Of a stretch of 64,000 nucleotides of DNA, positions 22,101-32,960 are shown one piece after another. The notes under the pieces were generated by a model. It had not been told where the DNA came from. It was given only the letters and a program-made list of their open reading frames with translations, and made no database searches. A program made the translations under genes and the position numbers. The DNA is from Callorhinus ursinus (Eukaryota; Chordata; Mammalia; Carnivora; Otariidae): assembly GCF_003265705.1 (NCBI RefSeq), contig NW_020313285.1:19430711-19494710 (forward strand), read 5' to 3'. Position 1 is the first letter of the stretch. Each line of letters opens with the position of its first letter.

Positions 22101-22261
22101 GCACAGACAGAAAAATGGGTTTGGAGCCTAGACATGCTTGCCCAGCTCAGGGATGCTGAACCACCTCCAGCCAAACAGAGCAGAGCACCGAGTGTGGGTA
22201 TGGTCATTCTGTCCAAGTCAGGATGGTGCCAAGGCTCCAGCCTTGTGGAAGGTCAGCCCCG

Positions 22262-22395
22262 CTGGGTCTAGCCTCAGCTTCATCTCTAGCATGCTCTGTG
22301 AGTAGGACTTAACCACTCATCCACTCTGAGCTTTAGCTTTCTTTTCTGTAATATAAGGATGCCTGTCCTTGTCTTTGCAAGGTATAAGGCCTACC
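22262..22395 (+). mobile_element. MIR SINE fragment
   Basis: 'tgagtaggacttaaccactc', 'ctgagctttagctttctttt' and 'ctgtaatataaggatgcc' resemble the MIR core and 3' part. It lies in the probable TIFAB 5' intron or upstream region. Confidence 0.45.
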
Positions 22396-22704
22396 AGCTT
22401 GCATGTTGTGGTTTTGGTGGCCTACTGTCATTTGGAGACAATCTGGCCCTGTTTCCCGGGAAGGGAAGGACAGGCAGATAGGATACACCTTCCTTGTATC
22501 CAATAGTCACACAAAAAACCCTTGCTGAGCCCTTGCCTGAGCCAGGCACTGATCAGCTGCTGGGAATGAGCAGAGGCACCAGGAGAAGAAGCTGCTGACC
22601 TCCAGAACGCCCAGCTGGTGGAGGAGACAGAGGCTTCTAGCAGCAGGAATTGTGGACAGACACAGAATCAGGAAGCCCAGCTGGCTCCTGGGGGCCCAGA
22701 GGAA

Positions 22705-22795
22705 GAATAAAAACAGCTAGCATGTTCCAAGTGGGCCTGGCACCACGCCAAGTGCACTTTGGGCATGAATGTCTCACTATATGGGCAGAAGGCAG
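22705..22795 (-). mobile_element. MIR SINE fragment, antisense
   Basis: 'aaaaacagctagcatgttcc' and 'gcctggcaccacgccaagtg' match the complement of the MIR 3' end. Confidence 0.5.
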
Positions 22796-22894
22796 ATCCT
22801 GAGGAAGAAGGTGGAGGGTGCTGGGAGATCTCACTCAAGAACCAACAGGGGCTCTGCAGAGGCCAAGTAACAAGGCTGCCACGGTGAGAAATGC

Positions 22895-23045
22895 ACACGT
22901 CCTTTGTCCCAGCCACTCCACCTCTGGTAATTTGTCCTTTAGAATCTTACTGGCACATGCAGTAAGGCTGCTTACAACAGTCGGCTTTGCTCCCGCGTGG
23001 ATTGGAGGAATATAAACTCTCTGGCACATCCACCAACCCCATATG
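22895..23045 (+). mobile_element. Old L1 fragment
   Basis: 'agccactccacctctggtaa', 'tttgtcctttagaatcttac' and 'ggattggaggaatataaact' follow the order of a diverged L1M ORF2 end. Confidence 0.45.
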
Positions 23046-23149
23046 GTGAGGAACCTGCCACCGCCTTCAGTGGGAACCAAGGGATGAGTGGGTTTGAATT
23101 ACTAGTCCTATACATTCCCGGCACCAGGCTTTGGCTTACAGTATTTTCT

Positions 23150-23490
23150 CTGCTGAGAGGGCATCTTCCGTCCCAAACTCTGCCCAAATACCGCTCATCT
23201 TTAAAGACCCATTTCAAACGTGGCCTCTCCTATGAAGCTCTTTTCCTCTCTCTGCCCCCCCTCTGGACACCCCCATTCAGCACAGCTTCTCATAACACAC
23301 CAGAGTCACCTGAGTCCTTGTCCCGTCTTCCCTGAGCTCTGCTCCTCCTGCTGTCTCTGAGGGCCCCCGGGGGCAGGCTGGGGTCTGAGCGGCTGCTCTG
23401 TGTCCCATTGCCCCGTGCTCACCGGGCCCGGCCACAACATCTGTCCGGGGGCACATTTGCCAAATGGCTAAATGAGGAGATGCTCACACA
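23150..23490 (+). mobile_element. L2 LINE 3' end
   Basis: 'ctttaaagacccatttcaaa', 'cgtggcctctcctatgaagc' and 'ctgtctctgagggcccccgg' give the L2 3' order, ending in a degenerate 'caaatggctaaatgag'. Confidence 0.65.
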
Positions 23491-24925
23491 CACATGAAAA
23501 TCCTGTGAGATCAGGTTTTGGTATACTGCAAATGAGAGCCTGGTCCTTATGGGCTGTGGGACTGGAAGCCTGTCACAGGTAGTCTGAGTCCCAGACCCTC
23601 GGCCCCTTCTACCTTCTGGCTGAAGTCGGCAAATGGTGGGGACCTTCCACTCGGATACTGAGGCCCGGGCCCCTCAGGACCCTCCCTCTCCCTAAAGCGT
23701 GGACATACACGTGTCTCTGTCCACATCCCAGGCCGCAGCCTGCAGGAAACCTCCTCCTGAAGTACGAAAGGTAAGCTGGGCCCAGGACTGCCAAGCTGGG
23801 TGTCCAAGTCCTCGGGCCTGGCCAGAAATTCGGAGTTCACTTCTGGGACTCGATCCCACGGTGCAAGGATCCTGAGAGAATCCTGCAGAAATTAGGGCTC
23901 ACCACTGCTCGGGAGACGTTACTCCTCCGCTCCGCTTAGCACTCCAGAGCTGACAGAAATCCCCTGCCAGGGCAGAGCCCCTGACGAGGCCCTCACGTTG
24001 TCTCCAGGACTGCCCAGGCTTTCTGGGGAAGCAGAAAGCAGCCCTCCCGGTGCCATCTCTGGGGTGGGACTGTAGGAAGACACTCAGAGAGGCGCCTGGC
24101 GAGGAGCCAGCGGGGGCCCTGCTCCCTGCCCCACCAGGCCCTCTCCCCTGGCTGTGTGGCTCCAGTCCCCCTGACCTTCACCTACCTTTCTGCCAGGGGC
24201 CCATCTGCGTGTGACATTGCAGCTGTGAGCTCTCAGGAGCATGCGGGTGTGAGCAGTGTGGGCCTGGGGTTGGCAGTTACAGCTGCAGTCCAGGGGTGTG
24301 ACGCGCCACGTCATTCATCAGTGTCGCTGCTTTCTCCCTTTTTGCCTTCAGAAAAGAAAATGGAAATGTAATTTCCCATTGCAGAAGTGCAACCCCAGTG
24401 CGGAGAGGTTGAGAAACCCCAGCCTGGGATCCTTGCTAGCAGAGGCCCCTGAGAGGTGCGGTTTCCCACGGGGTTTCAGCACTGCCTGTGTCCGTGGCCT
24501 GTCCTCAGGGACCTGGAGAGCTGTATCCAGTCCTGGTAGCTGGTAGAGTTCCTCTTCTCTGCTGCCAGTTGGGTGAGGGCGAAGGCATCCCAGGCCTCTT
24601 AGAGAGGAGAGGCTTTTTGAATAGAGGGTCAATGAGGGGAACCCCCCCTACGTGGGTGACTGTGAAGAGAGCATTATGGCTGGACTGGGAGTGACCAAGG
24701 GAGCTGTGGGCAACAGAGCCATGCACGGAGTGTCGTGGAAGGGCAGGGCCTCAGGGGGCGGGGGGTAACGGCTGCTCACGGTGCGCAGTCTGTTTTGGAG
24801 GAGAGCAGAAAAGCCATCTTTTTTGCCCACCCCCTCCTGGGCTCTGCTGGCCTTCCGAGGCAGCCTGGAAGAGACCACGATGGATGCTGGTCCAGCACTG
24901 TGGACCCTGGCCATCCTGAAAGTGA
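23491..24925. other. Unique sequence, nothing recognised
   Basis: GC-rich single-copy sequence upstream of TIFAB. A noncoding first exon or promoter of TIFAB could lie here or further right, but I see no CpG island or other feature that fixes it. Confidence 0.4.
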
Positions 24926-24929
24926 CCCA

Positions 24930-25100
24930 GTGTCACCACGGTGCTAACCCTTCACGTGGCCCACATCTTCACAGTCCACCAGTGTATTCATACAGCCTTC
25001 ACTGTACCCACCAAGCCGGCAGGAGACATGTGCCCATCTTATACAGGCGACACTTGAGGCCCTAAGAGGGGCAGTCCCTGGCCTGAGGCCCCGGAACAAA
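24930..25100 (-). mobile_element. Probable MIR, antisense, very diverged
   Basis: 'gcccatcttatacaggcgac' followed by 'acttgaggccctaagagggg' resembles the MIR complement 'attttacagatgaggaaactgagg'. Weak match. Confidence 0.35.
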
Positions 25101-25677
25101 ATCAGCTTATAATCCTTTCCCCTTTTCCCGTCAAACCCAGGCTATCCTGGGGACTCTTGGAGGGCATGTAGGTGGGTGGTGCAGTGCGCAGGTACCCCCG
25201 CTCTGCCTCACTGTCCCCAGACCTACTGCTTACCCGCTCCTCAGGGGTGACCCTTATAGCCCCGGAGATCTCGGCCGGCCACACCGTGGGGGCTGAGCTC
25301 CTTTGGGCACGACTCAGGGCCTAGTCTGCTTTCTCTCTTCTGAGCATTTAGACTCTAGTCGGTTGCTTAGTAACTGAGAAGGACAATAGGAAGATCTGGG
25401 AAACAGTCATCTATCGCTGTGTATCCCAGCCAGCGTGAGACCACCACTGGGCTCCCCAGAGCTGGGAAGTGTATCCGCCCCTGGAGGAAAGCAAGCATCA
25501 ACTACAGGCTGCCTCCCCTTAGTCCATGTTCACTATGTCTCTAAGCTCCAGCATGCACAGAGCTGGGCCAGGTGTGTGGGGGAGGCCTGTCCCCACCGGG
25601 GTCCACACAGGATGTCAGCCTTCCCCGGGGGAACCCAGGGCAGTGGGCAATAGGTAAGAGCCAGGCAGGGGCTTTGC

Positions 25678-25790
25678 TGCCCCTTGGTGTGTGACCTTGG
25701 GTGAGCCCTATCCCCTCTCTGGACCTAAGTTTTCCTCCTGTAGGGATGGGACACGGTGTCCCCACAACACCCTGCGACCATGGTCTACTA
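25678..25790 (+). mobile_element. MIR SINE fragment
   Basis: 'gtgtgtgaccttgggtgagc' and 'ctctctggacctaagttttc' match the MIR core in order. Confidence 0.6.
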
Positions 25791-26174
25791 GGTCCACGCT
25801 CCCAGCCCTGGCATGGGTAGAAGAGAAGTGTTCATGACCCCTGCGCCCTCAGTAAATTGGTTCAGAGCAGTTCCCAGGAAGAGAGAACTGAAACAGCCAG
25901 GGAATTGAGCCGCTATGAGGAAGTCCTGCTCGGGCTGCATTTTCTGAAGGCGAGCTGGAAGTCCTGCCCAAGTCCTGCAGGTCACTGGCTGGCAGTCCCC
26001 CGAGGGGAGAGGGAGAGCAGGGGGAGTGGAAGTGCTGGTTGCACACTTCTTGGCCCCCTGGGCCAGGAGGCCCTTCTTTGGTTGGTGTTGGGACACTGAG
26101 GAATGTACATCAGTGAGCAAACGTCCCTGTCATGTGCTGCTTGGGGAACTCAGGACAGAACAGCTTCCAGAGCT

Positions 26175-26320
26175 TTCTATAATGGTGGGCGGGCGAGGAT
26201 TCTCATGTCAGACAGATTCTGGCGTGAGGCTTGGTTCCTTCTTCTAGCAAGTACGTGAATGCAAACAAGTTCCTCGGCCTCCCTCAGCTGATCTCTACTC
26301 TGTGAAATCAGGGTAATTTG
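26175..26320 (+). mobile_element. MIR SINE fragment
   Basis: 'ggattctcatgtcagacaga', 'agtacgtgaatgcaaacaag' and 'tctactctgtgaaatcaggg' follow the MIR core and 3' order. Confidence 0.55.
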
Positions 26321-26504
26321 TTGTTGTGTGCTGGCCAACTGAGATACACGCCAAGTGCCAAGAACGGGCTTAAGCTGGTGCATGAGAGCTGCCTGTGGTC
26401 GAACCCTTAACAGCAGAAGAGCGTGTAGGCGCATCTGGGGAGAGGGACTGGCCGAGCAGCCTGGCAGCTTGCACAAACCCCAAATTCTCAGAAGGCCCCA
26501 GGTT

Positions 26505-26605
26505 TTGCTTACAATGAACATAATTTGGAGTCGAATACCTCATTTGCATGAATTTAACATAAATTCCATTTTAAATGATAATGAAGTTAAAGGGGTGCTC
26601 TGGGA
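26505..26605. promoter_or_regulatory. Candidate conserved noncoding element with octamer
   Basis: An AT-rich island between two MIRs with the octamer core ATTTGCAT ('cctcatttgcatgaattt', about 26539-26556) and TAATGAAGTTAAAGG-type homeodomain and nuclear-receptor-like sites. No repeat identity. Regulatory role inferred from composition and motifs only. Confidence 0.25.
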
Positions 26606-26644
26606 AGAATCTCCAGGTGATGGCTGGGGCATGTGGCCCCAACA

Positions 26645-26770
26645 CGGGAGGACAAGGTTACCTCTTTGGCAGGTGAAGAAGCTGAGGCTCCCAGGGATCA
26701 GTCGACTAGCCCAAGGTCTCGTATCAGAGAAGCAGCAGAACTAAGACTCGGACCCGTTCTGCAGCGCTCT
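26645..26770 (-). mobile_element. MIR SINE, antisense
   Basis: 'caggtgaagaagctgaggct', 'agcccaaggtctcgtatcag' and 'aagactcggacccgttctgc' match the MIR complement across the core. Confidence 0.7.
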
Positions 26771-26948
26771 TGGGCCTAATCATGAAGCTGCCGTGCCTTC
26801 TAGGTGGCATTCTCTGCAGTCCAGCTGTCCTGCCTGCTGCAAACGTGCTCCACCTGGCCGGCTGGCCGAGCACTGCGCAGGGAGAGGGGCCAGGATGCAG
26901 CCAGCCAAGCCTGCGGCAGCCACCCCACTATGTCCTCGTGGCCTGTGA

Positions 26949-26961
26949 CCACCAGGTGGCA
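26949..26961 (+). promoter_or_regulatory. Perfect-core CTCF-type motif
   Basis: CCACCAGGTGGCA matches the 13-base CTCF core CCASYAGRKGGCR at every position, in plus orientation, and lies outside recognisable repeats. It is about 5 kb upstream of the TIFAB coding exon. Occupancy cannot be seen from sequence. Confidence 0.6.
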
Positions 26962-26969
26962 GCACCCGT

Positions 26970-28450
26970 AAACCTAGTGGCTTGCGCTTCAAGGGGAAGG
27001 GGAGGGTGATGAAAGGATGGAGGTGTCATGCCTAGGACCGCAGGGGAGCTGGGGCGGAGAGCATGGGGGAGGCCCAGGGCTTGGGGTGGCAAGGGGACAG
27101 AGTCCTTGCTTCTCTGACTCAAAATGGTCTGAAATGGCCCCAGGTGACTCCACAGCAAACGTCACCAGAGAACACCAACCCACGGAGCGCGGGGATAAAG
27201 CAGGAAGCCAGAGCAGGAGCCCTGTGGAGCAGTGCTTCCAAGCACAGGGGCCAGGACGACAGGCTCTGAAGGGGTAAGTGGCCCGCCCGAGAACACAGCC
27301 CGAGTGCGCCGCACTGCAAGGATGAGAAGCCAGGCTTCCCTATCTGTGAAGTGGAGTAACCCTGGGGCCCTCCGGGGAGGGGGCCCCCAGAGAGACAGTG
27401 CATGCGAAGCACACAGCTAGGCCAGGGCCACATGCGTGGTAAGAGGAATGTGGATAGAGTTACTATGTTTGTTGCAATTGTTACTCTGTATGTACTATAT
27501 ACATAGTATATACATATATTGTTACTTTGATGGTGACTGATCGCTCCCTGGCCCCACTGAGCTCTCAGGTAAGAAAAACAACACCTGTAACTCATAGAGA
27601 TAGATGCTATGGGGGGGCGCACAGAACCATGAACCCCAGGAGGGGAGTCTAACCTACCGGGCGTGAGGGACACCAGGGAAGGCCCATGCTCTTGGCTAAT
27701 AAGCATGATAACTGCAAAGTAACGGTGGGTCTGAAAAGTTACCCTTTACTGAGTCCTCTCAGGGGGATCTCTGTGTGTGACCAGCTCTGCTAGTCTCTTG
27801 GCCTGAGCCCTGGTGGGAAGCAAGTGGCTATCAGGGGGCCCCAACTGCTTGTTCCCTCTGTGTTTTCTCCCAGAATGCTGGCTGGGCCTCCATGTGGAGG
27901 CTGGGCTGGCCAGCGTGACTGTGGTGGCCCCCACCTGCACGGGAACCAGAAATGGTGAGAAGAAGGTGCTCAGAAGCTTCTGCCATTCAGGCCCACGCTC
28001 CCTCCCCTGTTCCAGGGGTCGCTGCTAAGCCTAATTTCATGATTGTGCTCAGTGCTTAATATATGTCAATTTTACTTATTGCTAAATCCCGCTAACGAGC
28101 ATTTACTTAAGGGCTAAGTCCCGGAGCCCTGACCAGTGCCTGAGGCAGGCCTGGGGACGGGTGCCTGGAATTCTGAGGCCTTCTTGGCTCTTACCATCCT
28201 GTGGGGTGGTCAGGCCACACAGAGTCTGTAAGGAGTAGTTAAGCCAGTAAGGCCAGAAGTTACATTATGCCTCTGATCTCCTTTTTCCTCACTGAGCTAA
28301 AGGGCCATCCCTTGGGTTGCCAGGGGAAAAAGGGCTTGGGGAAGGAGGAGGCGGCCTGGGCTTGGCCAGCGTGCCCTCCCTCCACCTTCACCCACAGCAT
28401 CCAGAGCAGCTGAGGATCAAAGGGAAGGGAGGGAGCCCTCACCCGGGGCC
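26970..28450. other. Unique sequence with an AT-rich motif block
   Basis: Single-copy DNA. An imperfect dyad of TA-rich text lies at 27489-27520 (tactatatacatagtatata). At 28025-28115 an AT-rich stretch (tcatgattgtgctcagtgct, ttacttattgctaaatcccg) is compositionally distinct and could be conserved. A 195-codon minus-strand frame at 27119-27706 shows no known domain. Confidence 0.4.
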
Positions 28451-28454
28451 AACC

Positions 28455-28605
28455 TTGCCTCTGTTGTAGACAGACTTTGGGGCAAGTCACTTTTTTCCTT
28501 TCCTTTCCAGCCTCCTTGGTGTCCTTCATCTGGAGAATGGGAATTCTCCTGCGTGCCCTATTGCCATCATCTTCATTTAACACTTTAAGAGGGGGCAGCT
28601 TTCAC
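28455..28605 (+). mobile_element. MIR SINE fragment
   Basis: 'agactttggggcaagtcact', 'tgtccttcatctggagaatg' and 'ggaattctcctgcgtgcc' follow the MIR core. Confidence 0.55.
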
Positions 28606-28988
28606 CTGGTCAGAAGGATCTGCCCGGGGCTGCTTTCTGTTTCAGTCAAGAACCCGTATGGAAGAAACACAGCTTGCTCTTATTTAGCGGATGCATCTGG
28701 CTAGGAAAGATGGCCTCAAACACAGCATAACACACATCAAACATGGGCTTTTTGTTTTTAATTAAGTGAGGTAAAAGCCTAGCAGAAATACTTTTAACTA
28801 AAGTTTAGGAATAAAGTGTATTTTGAAATTAGCATGTCTTCAAAGGCAGACTTTTAACATACCATGAAAAAAAAAACCTGTGTGGGAATTCAGGTGGTTC
28901 CTGGTGCCTAGAAATACTCTGTACAGATCTGATTGCAACAGGAGGGAGGAAAAAAAAAAAAACAGCTCTCCTTCTGCAAATAGTTATC
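28606..28988. other. Unique AT-rich sequence
   Basis: AT-rich single-copy DNA with A-runs at about 28866-28876 and 28950-28963. No gene or assignable repeat. Confidence 0.45.
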
Positions 28989-28989
28989 G

Positions 28990-30540
28990 GTCTTTAAACT
29001 GTGGTAAAACGTACAATATATAAAATTTACCATTTTAACCATTTTAAACGTACAGTTCATCGTGTTAAGTATAATCACATTGTTGTGCAACTCATCTCAG
29101 AAACTTTTCATCTTGCAGAACTGAAACTCTAAACCAATTAAAAACTCCCCCTTTCCCCCTCTTTCCAGCCCCTGGCAGCCATCATTCTCCTTGTTTCTAT
29201 GACTACTCTAGGTACCTCATAAGTGGAATCTTACAGTATTTGTCCTCTGGTCACTGGTTTATTTCCCTTAACACAATCTCTTTAAGGTTCATCCATGTTA
29301 CAGTATGTGTCAGAATTTCATTCCTTTTTAAGGCTGAACAGTACTCCATTGAATTACTTCATTGTATGTACCACATTTTGTTTATCCATTCAGCTGTCAA
29401 CGGACACTTGGGTTTCTTCCTTCCACCTTTTGGCTCTTGTGAATAATGCTACCGTGGATATGCTGTAGAAATATCTGTTTGATTCCTCACGTTCAGTTCC
29501 TTTGCTTATGTACTCAGAAGTGGAATTACTGGGTCACATGGTAATTTTATGTTTACTATTTTGAGCAACCACCATGGTTGCCCCCATGGGAATCTGAGGG
29601 GCCTGTGCCGCCCGCACGGGGTGCCCACTCACCTCTACCATCCCTAACACCTCAAGTCACCTCCCGCATTTGGAATTGTCATCATGAGCTGGAGGAGGAC
29701 CCACATTTCCTGGGAAGAATGCTACATCATGGAGGCTCCTGGTGCCGGGGGAAATCTCCCGGCCCAGTTCTGAGGCTGTGAGCCTCAGACGCCAGTGGCT
29801 GCACCATTTTACATTCTCCCCCCGCCCCAACAACACACAAATTTCCCATGTCTCCATATCGTTGCCAACATTTGTTATTTCCTGTTTTCTTTTTTTAACA
29901 GTAGCCATCCTAATGAATGTGAGGTGATATTTAATTGTGGTTTTGATTTGCATTTCCCGGATGATGAGTGATATTGAGTATCTTTTCATGTGCTGTTGAC
30001 CATTTGTATATTTCTTTAAAGAAATGGGTACTTAAGTCTTTTGTCCATTTTTAAATTGAGATGTTTTCCTGTTAGTAAGTTGTAGGCATTCTTTATATAT
30101 TCTGAATATTAACCTCTTCTCAAGTATAGGATTTACAGATACTCTCTCCCATTCCATATGTTGCCATTTCTCTCTGTTGATTGATCCTTTGATGCAGAGT
30201 TTTAAATTTTGATATAATCCAATGTCCCTATTTTTACTTTTTGCCTGTGTTTTTAGTGTCATATCTAAGTCCTCATTGCAAAATCCAGTATCAGAATGCT
30301 TTTCCCCTAAGAGTTGTGGAGTTTTAGGTCTTACATTTAGGCCTTTAATCCGTTTTGTGATCATTTTTGTATACCATCTAAGGTCAGGGTTCAAATTCAT
30401 GTGGACATGCAGTTTTCCTACAAAGAGTTCCTTAAAGATAAGATTTATGATTAATGGTGATAATGTACCATATTTGACCGTATCAGGTTGAATAAAATAT
30501 TTTGCATACCTTGATAATAACACAAAAGCATTCAAATTCA
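28990..30540 (-). mobile_element. L1M, antisense, interrupted by a 206-bp insert
   Basis: The complement of an L1 3' end and ORF2 C-terminal region runs through 'aaaatttaccattttaacca', 'cccctggcagccatcattct', 'ttcatccatgttacagtatg', 'tggctgcaccattttacatt', 'ggttttgatttgcatttccc' and 'aggtcttacatttaggcctt'. The reading frame is destroyed. L1 text stops near 29575-29587 and resumes exactly at 29794, separated by a foreign 206-bp segment. Confidence 0.88.
29588..29793 (+). repeat. 206-bp local duplicate, inserted copy
   Basis: This segment is about 95% identical (11 differences by eye over 206 bp) to 31101-31306, in the same orientation. It interrupts an antisense L1 between 'gagcaaccaccat' and 'agtggctgcacc'. 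No target-site duplication or poly(A) tail is visible, so it does not look retrotransposed. Because it breaks the L1, this copy is the derived one. Confidence 0.9.
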
Positions 30541-31100
30541 CCTTGTAGTTTTTGTTACTTCTGTGTTCCCATCTTTATACTGTTGCATAGAAATACTCTT
30601 CATTTGAAATAACACAGCACCCTGTCAGCAGTATGGGTTTCTTTCTAACAATATGAATCTCACGGAGGTCTTAGTGGGAAGATCGATGACTCATCCGGGC
30701 TGTGAGTTGCCAGGCGCCTGAGTCCATCATTTCCTGCCCGTAAACAGGATGCTATGCCCTGGCTCTCGGTTCTTTCCTGATGTTCCTGGTGTCACAGATT
30801 TTAAGGGCAAGGGTTAATGTCAGTGCTCTGTGTTTGTTACCATGGGCTTCTAAACAAAGCTATAGCCAGACAGCCTCCACTGGGTACCCGTTTTCATGGG
30901 TTTGGGCCCCAGAATCAGAACCCATGAGCCAAATTCTGAGCCCTCAGTACAGTAGACAAAGAAACCCAGAGGTTCAAAGCATTTCAAAACTTTTGCATCT
31001 GGTCATAATTTAACACTCTTCCTAGAAGTTTGATTCTTTAACTGTTGGCTCATACTCACAAGGAAAACTGATCACCGCTGTGTAGAGTGCCACTGGGAGT
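30541..31100. other. Unique sequence, nothing recognised
   Basis: Single-copy sequence between the L1 and the second duplicate copy. Confidence 0.45.
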
Positions 31101-31306
31101 GGGAATCTGAGGGGCCTGTGCTGCCCACACGGGGTGCCCACTCACTCCTACCATCCCTAACACCTCAAGTCACCTCCCGCATTTGGAATTGTCATCATGG
31201 GCTGGAGGAGGACCCATATTTCCTGGGAAGAATGCTACATCATGGAGGCTTCTGGTGCCAGGGAAAATCACCCGGCCCAGTTCTGAGGCTGTGAGCCTCA
31301 GATGCC
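31101..31306 (+). repeat. 206-bp local duplicate, probable source copy
   Basis: Same-orientation partner of 29588-29793, 1.51 kb to the right. It lies in unique DNA and not inside a recognisable transposon. On the minus strand both copies keep an open frame of about 43 codons with similar text (LRLTASELGR, SLHDVAFFPGN), but no known protein is recognised. Confidence 0.88.
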
Positions 31307-31875
31307 CCCTCCAGAAGCTGCCATCACCATGGCTAGTGCAATCTGGCTGGATTTTGCCAAAACAAAGGAAAGGCCCTCCAGCAATTTCTGTGGATTTGTT
31401 CTGCAAAATTAAGTTGTCTGCTTTTAATTCTCCTTTACCAGTTTAATACCTATTGGAATTTCAAAACCAGTGACATTCAGAAAACCCACTCTGGGAGTAG
31501 GTGACAGATCCCACATGAATTGCATTTCAGTCTGGGACCAAAAAAATGAGACCATGGAAACTTCCAGGGAGTGGGGGTCTCGGCAGTAGGATCCCTAGGC
31601 TTTGGAGCTCCTGGACCACCCCGATGTGTACATGCACTCTGAATCCATAGGGACTAATAGCTGTTTCCACACACAGAACAGAACAGAAGCTTAGCAGACT
31701 TGCCCACTTCAGGACCCGACCCCAGCATGGCTCCAGAGCCAAGTTCCAGCTTGTTTGTGTTTCCAAGCGGGGCCCCTCTTCCAAAGGAAGAGGCTGAGCC
31801 CAGGGGCAACTGGCCTCCTCTGCGCCCAACCCTGGGTGGGTTCTGCACTAGCCAAACACAGGAGACAACCCCCCT
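31307..31875. other. Unique sequence, nothing recognised
   Basis: Single-copy DNA with chance frames up to 100 codons. Confidence 0.45.
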
Positions 31876-31879
31876 CCCC

Positions 31880-32170
31880 CCATAGAGATCCAGGCTAGTG
31901 CAAGAGACAGGCGCTCAGACAAGTCCCAACCAGGCAGACCCAGAAGCATCAGACCAAGGGAGTTCCAACAAGGTCCAAGAACCAGCCCGGGTATATAAGG
32001 AAGGCTTCCTCAAGCAGATGACACCAATGGTGGGTCTTGAAGAAACAGCAGGTGTTGGCTAAGTTAATAAGGAGGAGCAGGTGCCCAAGAGGGGGCCGTG
32101 CACAAGCAAAGGCTCACTCAGAAGTTTCAGAGAGCCGGATGTCAGGAGAACCACTGGAGAAGGAGCAGGC
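31880..32170 (-). mobile_element. L2 LINE 3' region, antisense
   Basis: 'ggaaggcttcctcaagcaga', 'tgggtcttgaagaaacagca' and 'aagcaaaggctcactcagaa' resemble the complement of the L2 3' region. Diverged. Confidence 0.55.
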
Positions 32171-32590
32171 TGTTACCTCCTCAGCCTCTGCGTAAGCTCC
32201 CCGGGTTCTGCTCTCATCATTGCTCACAGCCCCTCCTGGCTCTTCCCCTCCAATCTCACCCTTGACCCTGTCAAAGCCCCAAAGGCCGGTTGATGCGACA
32301 GGTTGGCCTTCATCACTCAGCTTGTTTTCCTGTCTCTGCTGTCCTGTTGAATGTCCTATTTATTAGGGTGCAACCATAGCCCCTCATAAAGCACAAGCAG
32401 TCACTGCCCCCGGGACCGTCAGAGAAAGGGGCTGCAGCATCCAGCTGTGACGTCTGGATGGTTCCAAACCCAGAAGACTTGCCTGGGTTCACGGCTAGAG
32501 GGAGGAAGTTGAGTTTTGGGGATTTATTTTCCAGACAAAATATGCAATATTTCTCAGAATGTTCTAGTTCTGTTCTGAGATGCAGGCTCA
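32171..32590. other. Unique sequence, nothing recognised
   Basis: No gene or assignable repeat seen. Confidence 0.45.
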
Positions 32591-32593
32591 CGG

Positions 32594-32960
32594 TGTGAAA
32601 GGCTTTTTGTTTGTCTTGTTTTTATGTAATGTTTTGAAAAAGTAATGGATTCACATAGTTCACAATTTCTGAAAAGATAAAAAGAAGCAGAGTTGAAAGT
32701 CTCTCTCACCCCTCCCATCAGGTAATAACTGCTACAACAAGGGTCCTGAGCATCCTTCCAGATATTCTTTATGCAAGCGCAAGCAAACATGAATATACAG
32801 CCTAGCCCTACCCTCTTCGTTTGCAAACACCGTCTGGTGCCTTGCTTTGCAAAGGTGTCCTTAAGACCAGCAGCTCACATTCTCCCCAGGGGTTGCTCAC
32901 TCTTAAAACTGTTCTCCCTGTCCTATGATATTTCACAAAACTAGCCCCAGCCACGACAAC
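32594..32960 (-). mobile_element. Old L1 3' end, antisense
   Basis: 'aatggattcacatagttcac', 'aaagtctctctcacccctcc', 'gagcatccttccagatattc' and 'atgcaagcgcaagcaaacat' match the complement of an L1M 3' end. The fragment near 51.3 kb is the next part of the same family. Confidence 0.65.

Noticed and set aside
27489..27520. TA-rich dyad as a structured element
   Set aside because: The symmetry is imperfect and the composition is low-complexity TA, so chance is likely.
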